Shown here: in pieces, positions 63,730 through 64,000 of the stretch
Layout of the letters: the number at the start of each line of letters is the position of its first letter
Position numbering within the stretch: the first letter of the stretch is position 1
NCBI RefSeq assembly: GCF_900169525.1
Contig: NZ_LT821239.1
Span: 496,001 to 560,000, forward strand
Origin: Corynebacterium pacaense
GTDB lineage: Bacteria > Actinomycetota > Actinomycetes > Mycobacteriales > Mycobacteriaceae
Direction of reading: 5' to 3'
DNA length: 64,000 bases
Notes under the pieces: generated by a model
Seen by the model: the letters and a program-made list of their open reading frames with translations, nothing else
Database searches by the model: none
What the model was told of the DNA's origin: nothing
Translations under genes and position numbers: made by a program

Positions 63730-64000
63730 GATGTTCCTCCATCTAGTGAAGTGGTGAGTCGGTTATCGGACCAGATGAGGATCGAATCCCCGGTCCGTGA
63801 GAGGGCCAGATTCGCTGCATCCAGGGAGGTGGTGGCCCCGTTGATCGCGGCACATCCCGTGTCCACGACGTCGCCTGTCGCATCGAGGGTGGTGAGGCTC
63901 AGACCCGCACAGGTCTCGCCCCCTGGCTGGGCAAGGATGAATCCGGTGTCCGACAGGCCCACCGCAAGGGTGGCTGAGGGCTGCGTCAACCGTGTCCAGG
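63720..64000 (-). CDS. C-terminal part of a probable exported Asp-box/beta-propeller protein (runs off window)
   Basis: The open frame continues to the window edge with no start needed inside. It reads AVGLSDTGFILAQPGGETCAGLSLTTLDATGDVVDTGCAAINGATTSLDAANLALSRTGDSILIWSDNRLTTSLDGGTSWF and stops at TGA 63720. The ending SLDGGTSW is a good Asp-box (S-x-D-x-G-x-T-W), and the two Cys suggest a disulphide, fitting an extracytoplasmic repeat protein. It overlaps the dehydratase start, so it is part of the same transcript. Role unknown. Confidence 0.6.
   Translation of the reverse strand, partial: WTRLTQPSATLAVGLSDTGFILAQPGGETCAGLSLTTLDATGDVVDTGCAAINGATTSLDAANLALSRTGDSILIWSDNRLTTSLDGGTSWF

Overview
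The window is high-GC DNA (roughly 60-65 % by eye) with the gene content and order of a Corynebacterium close to the C. glutamicum/C. efficiens group. Evidence for this is an NdnR-nad operon, an iolR/iolC-A-B-D-E-G-H inositol cluster followed by LacI/oxidoreductase genes and an iolT1-type transporter, gltBD directly beyond it, and an IS31831-type ISL3 element. The species cannot be fixed from the sequence alone. Nothing tRNA-, rRNA- or CRISPR-like was recognised.

Layout. 1-2.2 kb is a mobile/decay zone: the start of an IS3-family orfA, a truncated DUF1016 (YhcG-type) gene, and a complete ISL3 element (712-2166) with 26-bp inverted repeats and an 8-bp target duplication, whose transposase has one amber codon. 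2.6-12.3 kb holds housekeeping genes: hrpB helicase, a PH-domain protein, a decayed higBA toxin-antitoxin pair, a sugar acetyltransferase, alkB, tag, a LysE exporter, an S4 protein, a VOC protein, an alkyltransferase-like protein, a secreted SxxK hydrolase-like protein and an alpha/beta hydrolase. 12.4-18.7 kb has a maltokinase-cap-like protein and the ndnR-nadA-nadB-nadC-nadS operon behind a perfect 21-bp palindrome. 18.7-19.4 kb is non-coding, with 71-bp tandem repeats. 19.4-23 kb has an M13 peptidase, a membrane protein and a PrsW protease.

23-44.4 kb is the inositol region. Divergent iolR and iolC-(aldolase-like)-iolA-B-D-E-G-H are followed by a DHA2-type transporter, a Gfo/Idh/MocA oxidoreductase and a frameshifted SDR gene. 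After the intervening nhaA comes a LacI regulator divergent from a second sugar operon (oxidoreductase, TIM-barrel isomerase, oxidoreductase), then the iolT1-type importer. Together these import inositol and related polyols, oxidise them and convert them to acetyl-CoA and a triose phosphate. 45-51 kb is gltBD (glutamate synthase). 51-53.6 kb has a GCS2-family ligase and an acyltransferase-like membrane protein.

53.7-63.7 kb is a compact minus-strand surface-glycan operon with mostly ATGA-type overlaps: PglF-like dehydratase, PglE-like aminotransferase, ATP-grasp ligase, a phosphoglycosyl transferase fused to a GNAT domain, Wzx flippase, GT4 glycosyltransferase, Wzy polymerase and a type III PLP decarboxylase. 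It probably builds an acylated diamino-trideoxyhexose-initiated glycan.

The most unusual signal is not a gene. The AT-rich word TTCCATAAG (usually TTCCATAAGCG) occurs 15 times exactly on the two strands together, plus many one-mismatch copies, in several different reading frames. It is also used as an inverted pair forming the hairpin between gltD and the convergent GCS2 gene, which is the behaviour of DNA-uptake sequences in naturally competent bacteria.
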